Shown here: positions 46,646 through 57,162 of the stretch, one piece after another
Layout: each line of letters begins with the position of its first letter
Position numbering within the stretch: position 1 is the stretch's first letter
From: Micractinium sp. NFX-FRZ
Lineage: Eukaryota; Chlorophyta; Trebouxiophyceae; Chlorellales; Chlorellaceae
DNA length: 64,000 nucleotides
NCBI GenBank assembly: GCA_029339195.1
Contig: JAPTJF010000057.1
Location: 1-64,000 of the forward strand
Reading direction: 5' to 3'
Translations under genes and position numbers: made by a program
Notes under the pieces: model-generated
Seen by the model: only the letters and a program-made list of their open reading frames with translations
Databases searched by the model: none
Told to the model about the DNA's origin: nothing

Positions 46646-48832
46646 CCGCCTCGCCTGCCGCTGCAGCTGCCACAGGGGTCTGCCCAAAGAACTCGAGCAC
46701 ACTGACGTCGTCAAGGCGGCGGGGGAAGAGGTCGACCCGCACCTGTACCTCACTGGACAGTCGCTGGCCCCGAATGAAGTCCAGAAGCTGCTGCAGGCTA
46801 GGGGCCCTGGAGGCCCCAGCACCGCTGCCGCCGCTGCTGCCGCTGCCGCTGCCGCCGGCGCCAGCGGGCAGGAAGGGCGGCAGGCGGGTGGTGAGGAAGT
46901 GGTGGAGGTAGAAAGTGAATTGGTCCACAACGTGCTGACCAATGGTGGTGTCTATGTGGTGGGCGTATGAGCTCTGGCCTGCAGCGGGGTGGCACGGGAA
47001 AAGGGAAGGGGTGGGACGGGGGGTGGGTTGGGCAGGTCAGCGGAGCGGGGATGCTCAATCCAGGGCGTTTTGGGCATGGTGGGGCCTGCGGGACAAAGCG
47101 ACACTGCATTGCACAGCACAGCACAGCACAGCACAGCGCGCCCTGGCCGCACCCCAAACCAAACCATCGCCGCTTCCGCGGCGCACGTGGCCCCATGACC
47201 TGCCCCACCCTGGCCTGGCCTGCCACCACCTGTGAAGCCCCCGCCCCCAGCCTTACCACCGCCTGCCCCAGGCAGCCGTGGCGGCCCCCAATGGCTCACC
47301 AAGCTTGCTGCTGGCCACGCCCAGCACGCCAGGGGCGGCGATGCGGCTGAAGAGCGTGGAGGCCTGGCAGGTGTCTGCCAGCAGCAGCAGCTGGCCGTAC
47401 CGCCCCGCCGCGTGCATCTGCCCCACAGCGGCAGCAATGTCAGTCGCCAGCAGCTCCTCCTGCGCAGCACAGATGGGAGAGGAGCAGCGGAGCGGTACAG
47501 CTCGGGTGATGCAGGGGCTGGATGCCAGCACATCTCGCTGTGCAGCAGTAGCGCCAATCCCTGCCCTCCCCGCCACCCTGAACTCGCTGCCCGCCCACCC
47601 CACCCCACCCCACCGCCCCACACCTGTTCTCAAATATTCTTCCCGCTCCGCCCCACAATGAAGACCCCATCCTACTCACCCAAATGCATTCCCCCACCCT
47701 GCCTTCCGACGTCCCCTCCCTGCAACGTAGCCCCCACCCAGAAGCCCCTCACCTGGTCGTGGAACTTCAAGAATTCGTCTCCCCCGTGCCCCGTCAGGTA
47801 CACCAGCACGCGCGACTGCGGCCCCGAGCGCAGGCGCTTGGAGGCGGGCGTGCCGGGAGGGTGGCTGCCTGCAGGGGAGTAACATAGGTGCAGGAGGTAG
47901 GGGCACGCACGTTGCACAAGTGCTGGTGATGGCTAGCAATTGGGCAGGGCCAGGCACACTTGAACAAACGAGTATGGCAGAGGCAGCCAGAAGCGGTCCC
48001 GAACAGCGCAGGCAGCCCGGGGCGTAAGGACTTTCTGCTGCACGGCCCAACCACAGCACAGACCACACACAGCACACAGCACAGCAGGCAGCATGCCACC
48101 CTGGCACCTGTGAGCACGCGCAGCACGCTGTCCACGCTGACCTCCCGCCCTCGGTAGTCCACCTCCGTGCCAGCTGGCAGCAGGTTCCGGGCATCTTCTG
48201 CGCCCCATCCGCTGCTGCCGCCGGCGCCGGGCGCCAGGAAGAGCTGGCCGGGGTGGACATTGCGTGGGGAGCAGGCGGGCTGGTCGGCGAGCATCAACAG
48301 GATGCGGCTGTCAGGCAGGCCCAGCCTGGGGTGGTATGAGGGGTAAAGGGACTTGCAGGAGAAAGAGTGAGGTGCGGGCTGAGGGCGGGCAGGGCAGGGG
48401 GAGTGGGTGGGGGGAGGCAAGCAGTGTGCCAGGCGCGGTGGTTGGAAATGCCGCCGCCACAGCCCGACGGTCAGCAGCATTGTGCTGGAGGGCAGGCTCC
48501 GCGCCACCCACGTGCCTTTCAAACCCACCGGCAGGCCCAAAGTCTCGCCCACCTTGTGCTGCCCTGCAGCGGGCCTGCCTGCCTGCCCACCTGCGCACGG
48601 CCTGGTAGACGCCCAAAGCGTTAGCGGTGTGCCGGTAGTTGAGCCAGTAGCGCGAGCTGCTGACAATTACCGCCCAGGTGTCGCCCCCTGTGGTGGAGTT
48701 GCTGCTGGCTGATGCTGCAGAGGCCACTGGTGTAAGCGCAACAGAAACCCAAGCCAGAAACCGAAGCACGCCTGGCGCAGCGGCTGTCGACAGCGGCCGC
48801 CACGCGGGCGGGCGGTGGGCGGGTGGTGCCAT
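46356..48832 (-). CDS. PIGK: GPI-anchor transamidase catalytic subunit PIG-K/GPI8
   Basis: Five exons (48832-48591, 48325-48108, 47868-47753, 47459-47300, 46978-46356) join in phase to about 452 residues. An N-terminal signal peptide (VLRFLAWVSVALTPVASA) precedes the caspase-like C13 peptidase fold: TWAVIVSSSRYWLNYRHTAN, GLPDSRILLMLADQPAC, VDYRGREVSVDSVLRVLTG. The catalytic His is in YLTGHGGDEFLKFHDQ, and the catalytic Cys in LLLLADTCQASTLFSRIAAP. After SSYAHHIDTTIGQHVVDQFT comes a divergent, Ser/Gly-rich luminal part. A C-terminal membrane helix (AAALVGAWAAAVVLSRWFL) follows. It cleaves the C-terminal propeptide of GPI-anchored proteins in the ER and attaches the glycolipid. The C-terminal half has more low-complexity sequence than usual but no key residue is missing. 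Confidence 0.95.
47103..47138. repeat. (CACAG)n pentamer in PIG-K intron 4
   Basis: CACAG repeated about six times. The unit is the reverse complement of the CTGTG unit in the 37.1-kb array. A looser CACAG/CACA stretch occurs at about 48054-48085 in another intron of the same gene. Confidence 0.8.
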
Positions 48833-49497
48833 TGGAGGCTGGCAGAGCTGCCGTTGTGATCAGGCAGGCGGGCGATTATGCTCAGTCACTCAGTGGGAAG
48901 TTTGGATGATCCAGAGGGGACGCAGGGCGGTCTGTCCCAAGCAGTGGGAAAGGGGTGCGGGCAAGCGGATGGAGGACAGCGCCAATATCCCTCCATGCGC
49001 CGATTGTTCGGGTCGCGGGCCCGTGAAGCCGAAACTTTTTCTTGCATGAGCGCTGCAGTACAAGGTGTACATCACACTGCCACGCGCGGTAGAAAGCGTG
49101 CATTAAACAGGCGCTCGCGCCATCCCTAAGTCAGGATTTTGGCAAGGTACAAGGGAAGCTCGGCGACAGCCCACCCCCTGTGCTAGTAACCCTCCTCTTC
49201 TAGAGCTGCCCACGTTTTAGCTCTCCCCGCGCGTCCCCAAGCCGTGCGAAAAGGTGGGTCACGCAAGGGAGTACCGCGAGATGTCTACGCGCCCTTGGGC
49301 CTGCTGGAGCAGAGGGGCTGGTCCCCGGCAGCGGTGGCGGCCGCGCTGCAGCCGACGGGCCGGCGGCCAGATACCATGGCGTCGGCAGCCGTTCCCCGCC
49401 GCCATCCTAACCAACACTGCAACCTTCTCTCATTCATTGCAGCAGTAAAGTTGATCCAGAAACCTCACAAGCAGAAATCACACCCAGCTGCGGTGCA
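48833..49497. promoter_or_regulatory. divergent promoter interval
   Basis: These 665 bp separate the PIG-K start (minus) from the start of the Q-rich AP2/B3-like gene (plus). A plus-strand frame opens at 49244 and runs past 49498 in a different frame; it could be 5' UTR or an unrecognised first exon supplying the front half of an AP2 domain. Nothing else stands out. Confidence 0.4.
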
Positions 49498-50489
49498 ATG
49501 GCGGGGGACCCTGGGGGCGGCGGGCGGCACGCCGCTCTGGCCGTCCTGGAGGGGCAGCAGCACCAGCTGGGCAGCTACCGGCACAAAGCCATGGCAGACA
49601 TGGCCCACGACATGGCCCTCCTGCTGCACTCACACTTCGCTGCCGCGGCGGCTCGGAAGGCGGGCGCGGACGGAGCGCAGGCGCCGCCCCCGCCCCAGCA
49701 GCTGCGGTGCCTGGAGGCGGAGGCGTACCAGGAGCGGCAGGAGTGGGAGCAGCTGACATCATGCGCCAGCCTGGAGGAGGCGCTTGCCCAGATGGTGGAG
49801 AGTGATCTGGCGGAGCAGGTGAGGAGGAAAGTTAGTTATGAGTCTTTGAAAGTGGCGGGTGGAGTGGCTGGCGGAGCAGGCGCGGAACAGTGTGTGTTGT
49901 GCTCACGGTGTTTGTTGGGCGCCGGGCAGGCACTGGGTCCTTCATCCGTGAGGGCGGACCGAGGGCGATGTGTTGTCAGGCGCTGGGGCAGCTGGTACAG
50001 ATCGACCTGGCAGAGCAGGGAGGTGTGCAATGCTCCCTATGTGGTGTGCTGTCTGGTTCACAAGGCCTGGGGCAGCAGGGCTTGAGGAGCAGATGATGCT
50101 TTCATGCGCGGCTGCATTGCTATGGCACACCAAGGGTGCCGTGGGGGCAGGCGCTGGCTCAGCTGGCGGGCAGGGAGACGGCAGAGCAGGTAGGGCGCAG
50201 CTTGGAGCTCCCGTTGCACCAGGGCGGCAGCGTAATGTGTTGTGGTGTCCTGTTAGGGTTCTCCAGGCCTTTCACGCTCTTGCCCTGCACCGCAGCTGTA
50301 CTATGAGGCATTCGCTGGCGGCAGCTCAGAGGATGAGGGGGAGGGCGCAGGCGCAGGCGACACAACCACCGCAACCGCGACTCTTGCTACGACCACCACC
50401 GCCGCCGCTGGAGGCGCTGCAGGCCTTGAGGCACGCACCTCACTTGAGGAAGGCGAGCTGCCGGCATCTGCGGCGCCCCCGCCACCAAC

Positions 50490-50541
<52 letters not shown>

Positions 50542-52488
50542 CAGCAGCAAGAGGTGACGGAGGAAGCGCCGCCGGCCTCGGCCGCCGGTTTTGCTGCCTC
50601 TGACGCGGCGGCCGCGCTGGCTGAGCTGGCGGCCCTGGCAGGGACCAACTGGGACCAGGATGACGTGGACGAGGGCGAGGAGGAGGCCAGCGCGGCAGAC
50701 CCGTTGCCGGTGGACCGCCGCAAGGCCGCTCGGCGTGCGCGCCCCGCCAAGCTGTGGTGCCGCTACCCGCTGGACGGCTCCCAGTGGGCCCTGGTGCTGG
50801 GGGGCTCGGTCATTGACAGCCGCAGCATCTCGCTGCCCTGGACCAACCCAAGTGAGCGAGTTGGGGGGAAGGCAAGGGGGGAGGGGGCCGAGAGCAGTGG
50901 ATGGGAGGTTGGGGCAGTGCTTGAAGGCCGCTGAGTCGGGGGGGAGGGCGGTGGAGAGGCTGCCCGCCTGCCCGCCTGCCTGCCTGCCTGCCTGCCTGTT
51001 CACCTGCCTATGAGCCCAATTGCGGGCAGCTGCTGAGTGCACACCCTGCCGCTCCCCTCATGGGCCCCGGCCGTGGCCTCCCTAGCTACTCATCCCTTGG
51101 TGCCGCTGCTGCGCCCCCTGCACCTGCCCCCTCCTGCTTGCCCCCTCTCATCACCCCCCACCCACCCAATCACCACCAACGCGCACACACACGCACCTGT
51201 GTTGCAGGCGACATGGCGTGTGAGCTGCTGGGGCGCGATTGGGTGACTGCCATTCGGCGGCGGGAGCAGGCGGGGACGGCGCGAGAAACGGCAGGTGCGT
51301 GCGTGTGAGCGTGCAGCCTGCCCTGCACTGCCCACATCACGCCAAAACTGGCCACACTGCGCTCAAGCTTCCACTGTGTGTTGGACCGGCGTTTCCGCCC
51401 GCCTCCCCGCCCGCGTGCCTGCCTTCTCTCTCCCCAGTCGCTCCCATGCCTGCTTCCGCCTGCGAGACCTGCCCTTTGCCCCCCGCCCTTGCAGCGCTGC
51501 TGCTGGACTTGTGCATTTTATTGTGCGGATTTCTGAGGCGACCTGTGCCTGCACCCATACCCACTCTCACTCTCTGTCGCGTGCAGTGCTGCTGGATGGG
51601 CAGTACGGCGAGACGGAGGTGACGTATGCACTGTACGCACGCAGCGACCCGCGCAAGGAGACGCGGCCGCAGTACATTGAGGTACGAAACGAGGGGTGGG
51701 GAAGGCGAGGGTGGGGCTGGGCCCTTCAGGGCTGCTTGGGCAGTTGGACATTGTACCGAGGTGCAGGGACAGGACAGCTACAGGGATGGCGGCCAGATGC
51801 TGGGGAAGTTGTGCTATGCCGACCTGCCTCGTGCTGTTGCACACGCCCCTCCCAGCTACATATACAAATCTTCCACACCAACAGTCACGCATGCTCCCTT
51901 CCTCCCTTTCGCCATGCCGCCCCCGGCCACCCTGTGCTTTGCAGAAGATCAGCCCCCTGCTGCAGCGCCACTCGGCGGTGGTCGGGGACGTGCTGCTGCT
52001 GCTGCCGCTGGGCCCAGCACGCATGCGGGCCACGCTGCTGCGGGCAGACACTGCGGTGAGCTGGCGCCAGCTGACTGAGCCCCTGCACAACTGGACTCAC
52101 GTGTGCACTTTCATCATCACCAGCAGCCTTGCTGGGTTGCATCGATGAGCGCAATGGCAGATTGGTCACACGAGTGCTGCCGTCGCTGCATGCCACCTGG
52201 CTGTCCCTGCCAGGCCGTATGTCATATGCCATGCTGTCCCGCAGGCTGCACCCCCAACCCCTACCAGCCCACACACGTGTCTGCACCTGACATCCACCCC
52301 ATCCTCCACCCATCCTCCCCTCCCACCTACTGCCTGTGGCGCCCACAGGAGGCGCACGCGGTGCACAGCGCCCTAGGGTTTGAGCTGGGGGCAGAGCAGG
52401 AGACGTGGCGCCGCAAGCGGGTGGCGGCTCACACGCGGCACCCGCCCAAGGCGCCCGTGCTGCGCCGCCAGAGCCAGCAGGCGCCGGC

Positions 52489-52524
<36 letters not shown>

Positions 52525-53386
52525 AGAGCATGGCATGGGCGATGCGGCCGAGCCGATGCACGTGGATGTGCAGCCGGGCAGCCACTCCCGCACGCCCGTC
52601 CCGCCAGCTGGCACAGCCAGCAACCAGGGGCATGCTGTGGCGGCAGGGGCAGCGCACGATGCAGCGGCAGTTGCCGTGGCGGCGGCCGCTTTCCGGGAGG
52701 CCAAGCGGCGGCCCTCAGAGCAGGAGGCTGCAGCGTTGGCAGTGGATGAGATGATGCACCAGCACAAGCGCCCCAAGTGGGAGCACAACGGCAGCGTGCC
52801 TGGCAGCACCCCACCCAGCGCCACTCCCAGCCCGCCGCCCGACGCAGCCGCTGCAGCTCCCGGCGGTGCCGAGGCGCACCGCCACCCTGCCGGCCTGCAC
52901 GCACTGTTGAAGCACCCGCCGCTGCCGGGGCAGCAGCAGGCGCGGACGCCAGCTCAGCTGCTGCAGTACCAGCAGTACATGACCCTGCTCCGCATGCAGC
53001 AGCATGCCGCGCAGGCGCAGCAGGCGATGCAGCAGAAGGGGCAGCAGGGGCAGGCCAGCAGGGGCACCGCCCACAAGGCGGCCCCTGCCTCGGCGCCAGT
53101 TGCCCCGCAACCAATCACGAGCGGGGCTGGCGCCGCCGCCAAGGGCAGCCAGGCTGCAGCGCCGGCAGCTGCAGCACCGGCCCCGGCAGCAGCAGTGGTC
53201 ACGACAAAGGTGCAGCCTGCTCTGCAGCCTGTGCGCATCGTGTATCAAGGCCGGCCCACCGTCGTAATGATGCCTGTGGCCAGCCAGCAGCAGACGGAGC
53301 AGATGCGCCAGTTCAACGCGCAGATGATGCAGCACGTGTCCAAGCAGCAGGGGCATGCGGTGCAGCAGCACATGCTGGCAATGATG

Positions 53387-53429
<43 letters not shown>

Positions 53430-53468
53430 TGCAGCAGGCCCGCCAGCAGCAGCAACAACAGCAGGCCA

Positions 53469-53518
<50 letters not shown>

Positions 53519-54385
53519 CAACAACAAGAGCAGCAGCGGCAGCAGGGCCAGCAGCAGGAGCAGGTCGCTGCCCCCGCTGCAGGGGCAGGCCTGGCGCCGT
53601 CTTTCCCAACCATCACCATTGCCCGGCCTCCCATGCTGGTGAAGTCCACTTCCTTCCCAGCCCGCACCCCCTCTCCAGGCATGCTGCATCCGCAGCACGT
53701 GGTGCACCTGCCAGCACAGCAGATCAAACCGCAGTCTGGCACAGCAGGCGCAGCAGGAGCGGCGGCAAGTGAGGGAAGTGCGCCGGTGGTGGTGGCAGGC
53801 CCTGCCCCAATGCTCATCCGCTCCCAGACCGTGCCGCCCAACAACATGCAGGCTGCGGCGGCAGCGGTGTCGGCGGCAGCAGATGCACCGGCGGCGCAGC
53901 AACCGGCTCAGCCTGCTGCTGGCACAGGCCACGCGCAGTTCACGCCGCTGCTAGTGCGTTCCACAACTGTGGGCCAGCCTGCAGCAGAAGACGGCGGCGC
54001 CACGGCAACACCAGCAGCAGCACCCAAGCCAGCAGGTCTGCCACCGCTGCCGTCACGCGGCAAGCACGTGGCACCCTTGAGCCAACCGCCAGCAGCTGCC
54101 GCCGCCAGGGGCGAGCAGTCGCCAGCACCCAGGGCAGCACCCGAGGCAGCGCAGGCAGCGGCAGCGGCGGTGCCGGCACCTGGCACGCCAGTGTCACCCG
54201 TTGCGCTGCCCGACGCCAGCAGCAGCCTTGTCCGCATGCGGGATTCGTTGGAGCAGTTTGCGGTGGATGTGGCGGTGCGCGTGCCGCCAGAGCAGCAGAG
54301 GGAGTTCAATCTGGAGCAGCGCCTGGCCCGCCTGGCAGGGGCGGTGGACGGGCTGCTGGAGCAGTTTTGGCAGGACGGGCCTTGA
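49498..54385 (+). CDS. Q-rich protein with AP2-like and B3-like segments (RAV-like)
   Basis: Six exons (49498-49818, 50296-50851, 51208-51294, 51587-51681, 51945-52055, 52349-54385) join in phase to about 1068 residues. Near the N-terminus QHQLGSYRHKAMADMAHDMA resembles the second half of an AP2 domain. A B3-like region follows at about 260-390: KLWCRYPLDGSQWALVLGG, ISLPWTNPSDMACELLGRDW, VLLDGQYGETEVTYALYAR, then ISPLLQRHSAVVGDVLLLLP. The last matches the GDV strand typical of B3. The 2-kb last exon encodes poly-Gln tracts (nucleotides about 53389-53430 and 53472-53530; an earlier tract lies at 50491-50540), Ala/Pro-rich disorder and a short C-terminal coiled segment (SSLVRMRDSLEQFAVDVAVR). 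A nuclear transcription factor is inferred. An upstream exon may be missing. The exon-1 end is triplicated in intron 1. Confidence 0.62.
49780..50189 (+). repeat. exon-1 terminal module present three times; third copy is a complete 39-nt mini-exon
   Basis: The exon end encoding ALAQMVESDLAEQ (49780-49818, donor GTGAGG) recurs at 49980-50018 as ALGQLVQIDLAEQ (acceptor GTCAG, no donor). It recurs again at 50151-50189 as ALAQLAGRETAEQ, with acceptor GGGCAG and donor GTAGGG. All are 39 nt in phase 0, so the third could be spliced in as a 13-residue cassette without shifting frame. Confidence 0.75.
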
Positions 54386-54761
54386 GCTGACAGCAAGGAT
54401 GGCAGGCGGCCTGGCAGGCGGCACACGAGTGCTCTTCCCTCACGGCACACTGCTGTTGCCATTCACAACTGCAGTTTTCTTACTCGCCTCCTGCACTCTC
54501 ACTCTCTTGTTATGCATGTTTGACGCCACATAAATACACCGTTTGCCTGATTTCATTTGATTTTTGACGTGCACTGAAAGCATCCTTTGGTTGGCAAAGC
54601 AGTGGCAGGCGGGTTAAGTGTTGCGGGTGAACAAGGAGAAGGAGGGGAAGGGTGACAGGATACAATGATACCACGGGTTACGGGACCAGTTTGGGAGGGG
54701 GGAGACGGCTCGATGTCTTGTGGTCTGTCAGCCTTGTGAGGTGCCCCTTGGTATTATGCCC
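54386..54761. other. convergent 3' interval
   Basis: These 376 bp lie between the stop codons of the Q-rich gene (plus) and the AP2 gene (minus). ATAAATACA at about 54531-54539 is AT-rich for the window, but I found no TGTAA on either strand by eye. No gene is supported. Confidence 0.5.
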
Positions 54762-56490
54762 TCACCCCAGGCATGCACGCTCAGCTGCTGCCTGCATGGA
54801 GCCACCATAGCCGTGGCCAAACACACCAGTGGTGGGCAGCACCGACTGGGGCGAGGAGTCCCCTCCTTGAAGGATGCAGTCGAACAGCAGGCTTGCCAAG
54901 TGGTCGGCCGAGCGCCCGCCCTGCCCCGCCTGGCCTGAAGCTGTGCTGGCGGGGCTGCCCAGGCTGCCGCTGCTGGTGCTGGCGGCCACGGCCCACGCAG
55001 GCAGCGCCAGCGGCAGGCTGTCCCCAGGGGATGCAGGGGATGCAGGGTCCACGAGAGGCTGGCAGGTGAGGTCCTCTCCCGACAGCTGCAAGGGCTCCAT
55101 GTGAGCTCCTCCATCTGCCCCCGCTGCCGCAGGCGCAGCTTGCACCTCCGCTGCTGCTGCGCCTGCTGCTGCGCCTGCTGCTGCGCCCCCCACCGCCATC
55201 AGCTGTGGCAGCTGGGCGCGCAGCGCCAGGTCAGCATCCGTCAGCAGCCCTCTCTGCCTGGCCTCTGCCAGCTGCTCAGCCGTCAAGTCCTCCACGTACT
55301 CGCTGATGTGGAAATTTGTGGCTGCCTCCACCCCCTTCTGCGCCAGGGCGGCCCGGTCATAGGCCATGGCAGCTGCCACCTCTGCAGGGGGCAGGCAGCG
55401 GGGCAGGGAGGGGAGGCGTGGGAGGCGGGCGGGCACCACTGCTGACTAGGATTGGCCAGCAGCACACTGGCAGGGGCGAGCTGCTCTGGTGCTGCTTGCT
55501 TGGAGGATTCGGCAGCAAGAGCCGTCCCTGCGCTGGGCCCAACCCCGTCAACATGCATCAGCACACTTGCACCCACCAGTGGCGTGCAGGCCGAGGTAGG
55601 TGTAGCGGCAGCGCGTGCCGGCGGCGGCGCTGATGCGTGCCTCCCACCGGCCCTGCACGAGCGGGGACGATGGCGCCCAGGGATGTCAGCATATGTGACG
55701 CATGTCTTGAATCCCAGCACCCGCCTGGCACGAGTCCCAGACCCAGGTGAATACCACATCAGCCTGCATACAACCTACACGCCACCATGCACACCCCGCC
55801 ATGCCCACCTTCTGGTGCTTGGTCACGCCGCGGAAGACGGACGTCGGCTGCGCCGCGCCGCTGCGGCTCAGCTTGCGCAGCGCTGCGGCGACGTCCTCGA
55901 TGCCGTGCCCTGCCAGCTCTGGCAGGGCTGAGGAGTAATGGGACATGTCGTAGTTTGTGGTGGCGTCCCGCCCCTTGAGGCACACCGCTGCGGGCAGGCG
56001 ATGTGGGGGGAAGGCGCAGGTTGGGATGGTGAGTTGGCAAGCTGATGCAGATGTGCAGGTGTTGTGCAGATGCGCTTTGGAAAGATGGAGCCACTTTGCG
56101 TGCTTTGAGCAGCAGCTGTATGACCTGCAAGCTTCCTGTTGTCGGGCGCCCTCTCCTCTACTCAGCCCTCTGCTCAGCTCACCATCCCGCACGGGCCAGC
56201 CCCAGCCCCAGCCCACCTGCAATGTCCGCTGCCAGTGCTGCCGACTGGGCGTCGCCCCAGCCGCCCAGGTACAGCTGCGTCCCGCCGCTGCCGTCCCCAC
56301 CGTTGTGCCAGCAGTGTGCCTCGAAGCGGTTTGCCCGCGAGGCATTCACGCCACGGTATCCGCTGGCTGCCCCTGGCTGTTGGCTGCTCATGCCCAGCTC
56401 ATCTGCCGGCCGGCTGCGCTTGCGGCTGCCAGCAGTAGCCCCTGAGACGCGTCGCTGCGTGGTGTGCGCAGAGAGTGCCATGCTGGCCAT
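54762..56490 (-). CDS. double-AP2 transcription factor (AINTEGUMENTA/AP2-subfamily type)
   Basis: Four exons (56490-56217, 55987-55809, 55652-55577, 55381-54762) join in phase to about 382 residues. The first AP2 domain at about 44-110 contains GYRGVNASRANRFEAHCWHN, then TQLYLGGWGDAQSAALAADI and DAATNYD-like text (DATTNYDMSHYSS). The second at about 140-200 contains SVFRGVTKHQK, GRWEARISAAAGTR, YTYLGLHATEVAAAMAYDRA and GVEAATNFHISEYV. Two AP2 repeats with a YRGV start and a TNF/TNY end are the signature of the plant AP2/ANT subfamily. A basic stretch (GSRKRSRPADE) near residue 22 is a probable nuclear localisation signal. The C-terminus is Ala/Ser-rich. The frame is open upstream to 56712; the ATG at 56490 was chosen because it immediately precedes the conserved part. 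Confidence 0.93.
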
Positions 56491-57162
56491 GAGGAATGCT
56501 GGGGGTGGGCGTGGGCGGGTGCCTGCAGACTGACGGCTTCGGCTAGGCAGAGTGGGTGCCTGCTCCTGTGCCAGGTCTGCCAGCAGAAATGAAACAAGTA
56601 ATGCCTGGTGCAAAGTTTGGATAGATCTCTGTAAGTGAGGAGCAGGTGGTATGGGCAGGGCACGGTAGACTGGAGGCAAGGGCTCCAGGCAGCGAGGCAG
56701 CACCCCCGGCACACTCGAGGCACAGGTGGCGGCGGTGACGCTCCAGGCAGGCCGTGGGCGCAGCAGGCTGCTGTGCTTCCGGTCTCATTGCCTTCGACCC
56801 GGCGTCTCTGCACTTGGAACAGGGTGCCGAGGCAGGCCAGCGGAGCGTGGAACTCGCAGTGGCAAATAGGCGCTGTCCGCTTGGCTTCTACCGACATTCT
56901 CTGCGGTGCCACTATTAGAAATTCCAACACGAAACACTGGAACGCACGGTAAGCCCACCAACGGTGGACACAACAATGGCCAGACGAGGTGTGCCCCTGT
57001 CACTATTGCCCCCTAGCTGTTCTGGCCGCTGCAGGGGGCGCCTCTGGGTCCCGTGGATTGGGCAGGACGACGCGCCGCTAGGCGCCGCCGTCCGCAGACA
57101 GCGGCGGCAGCGTTGCCGCCAGCACCGGCCGGCCGGCGGCAGCCAGCAAGGCTGCCCGCTCC
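56491..57162. promoter_or_regulatory. divergent promoter interval
   Basis: About 670 bp lie between the AP2 gene (minus) and the next AP2/B3-like gene (plus). The AP2 frame remains open here, so part may be its 5' coding or leader sequence. No other gene is supported. Confidence 0.4.

Noticed and set aside
52715..53932. Minus-strand 405-codon frame rich in Leu and Arg
   Set aside because: Antisense shadow of CAG repeats in the Q-rich exon.
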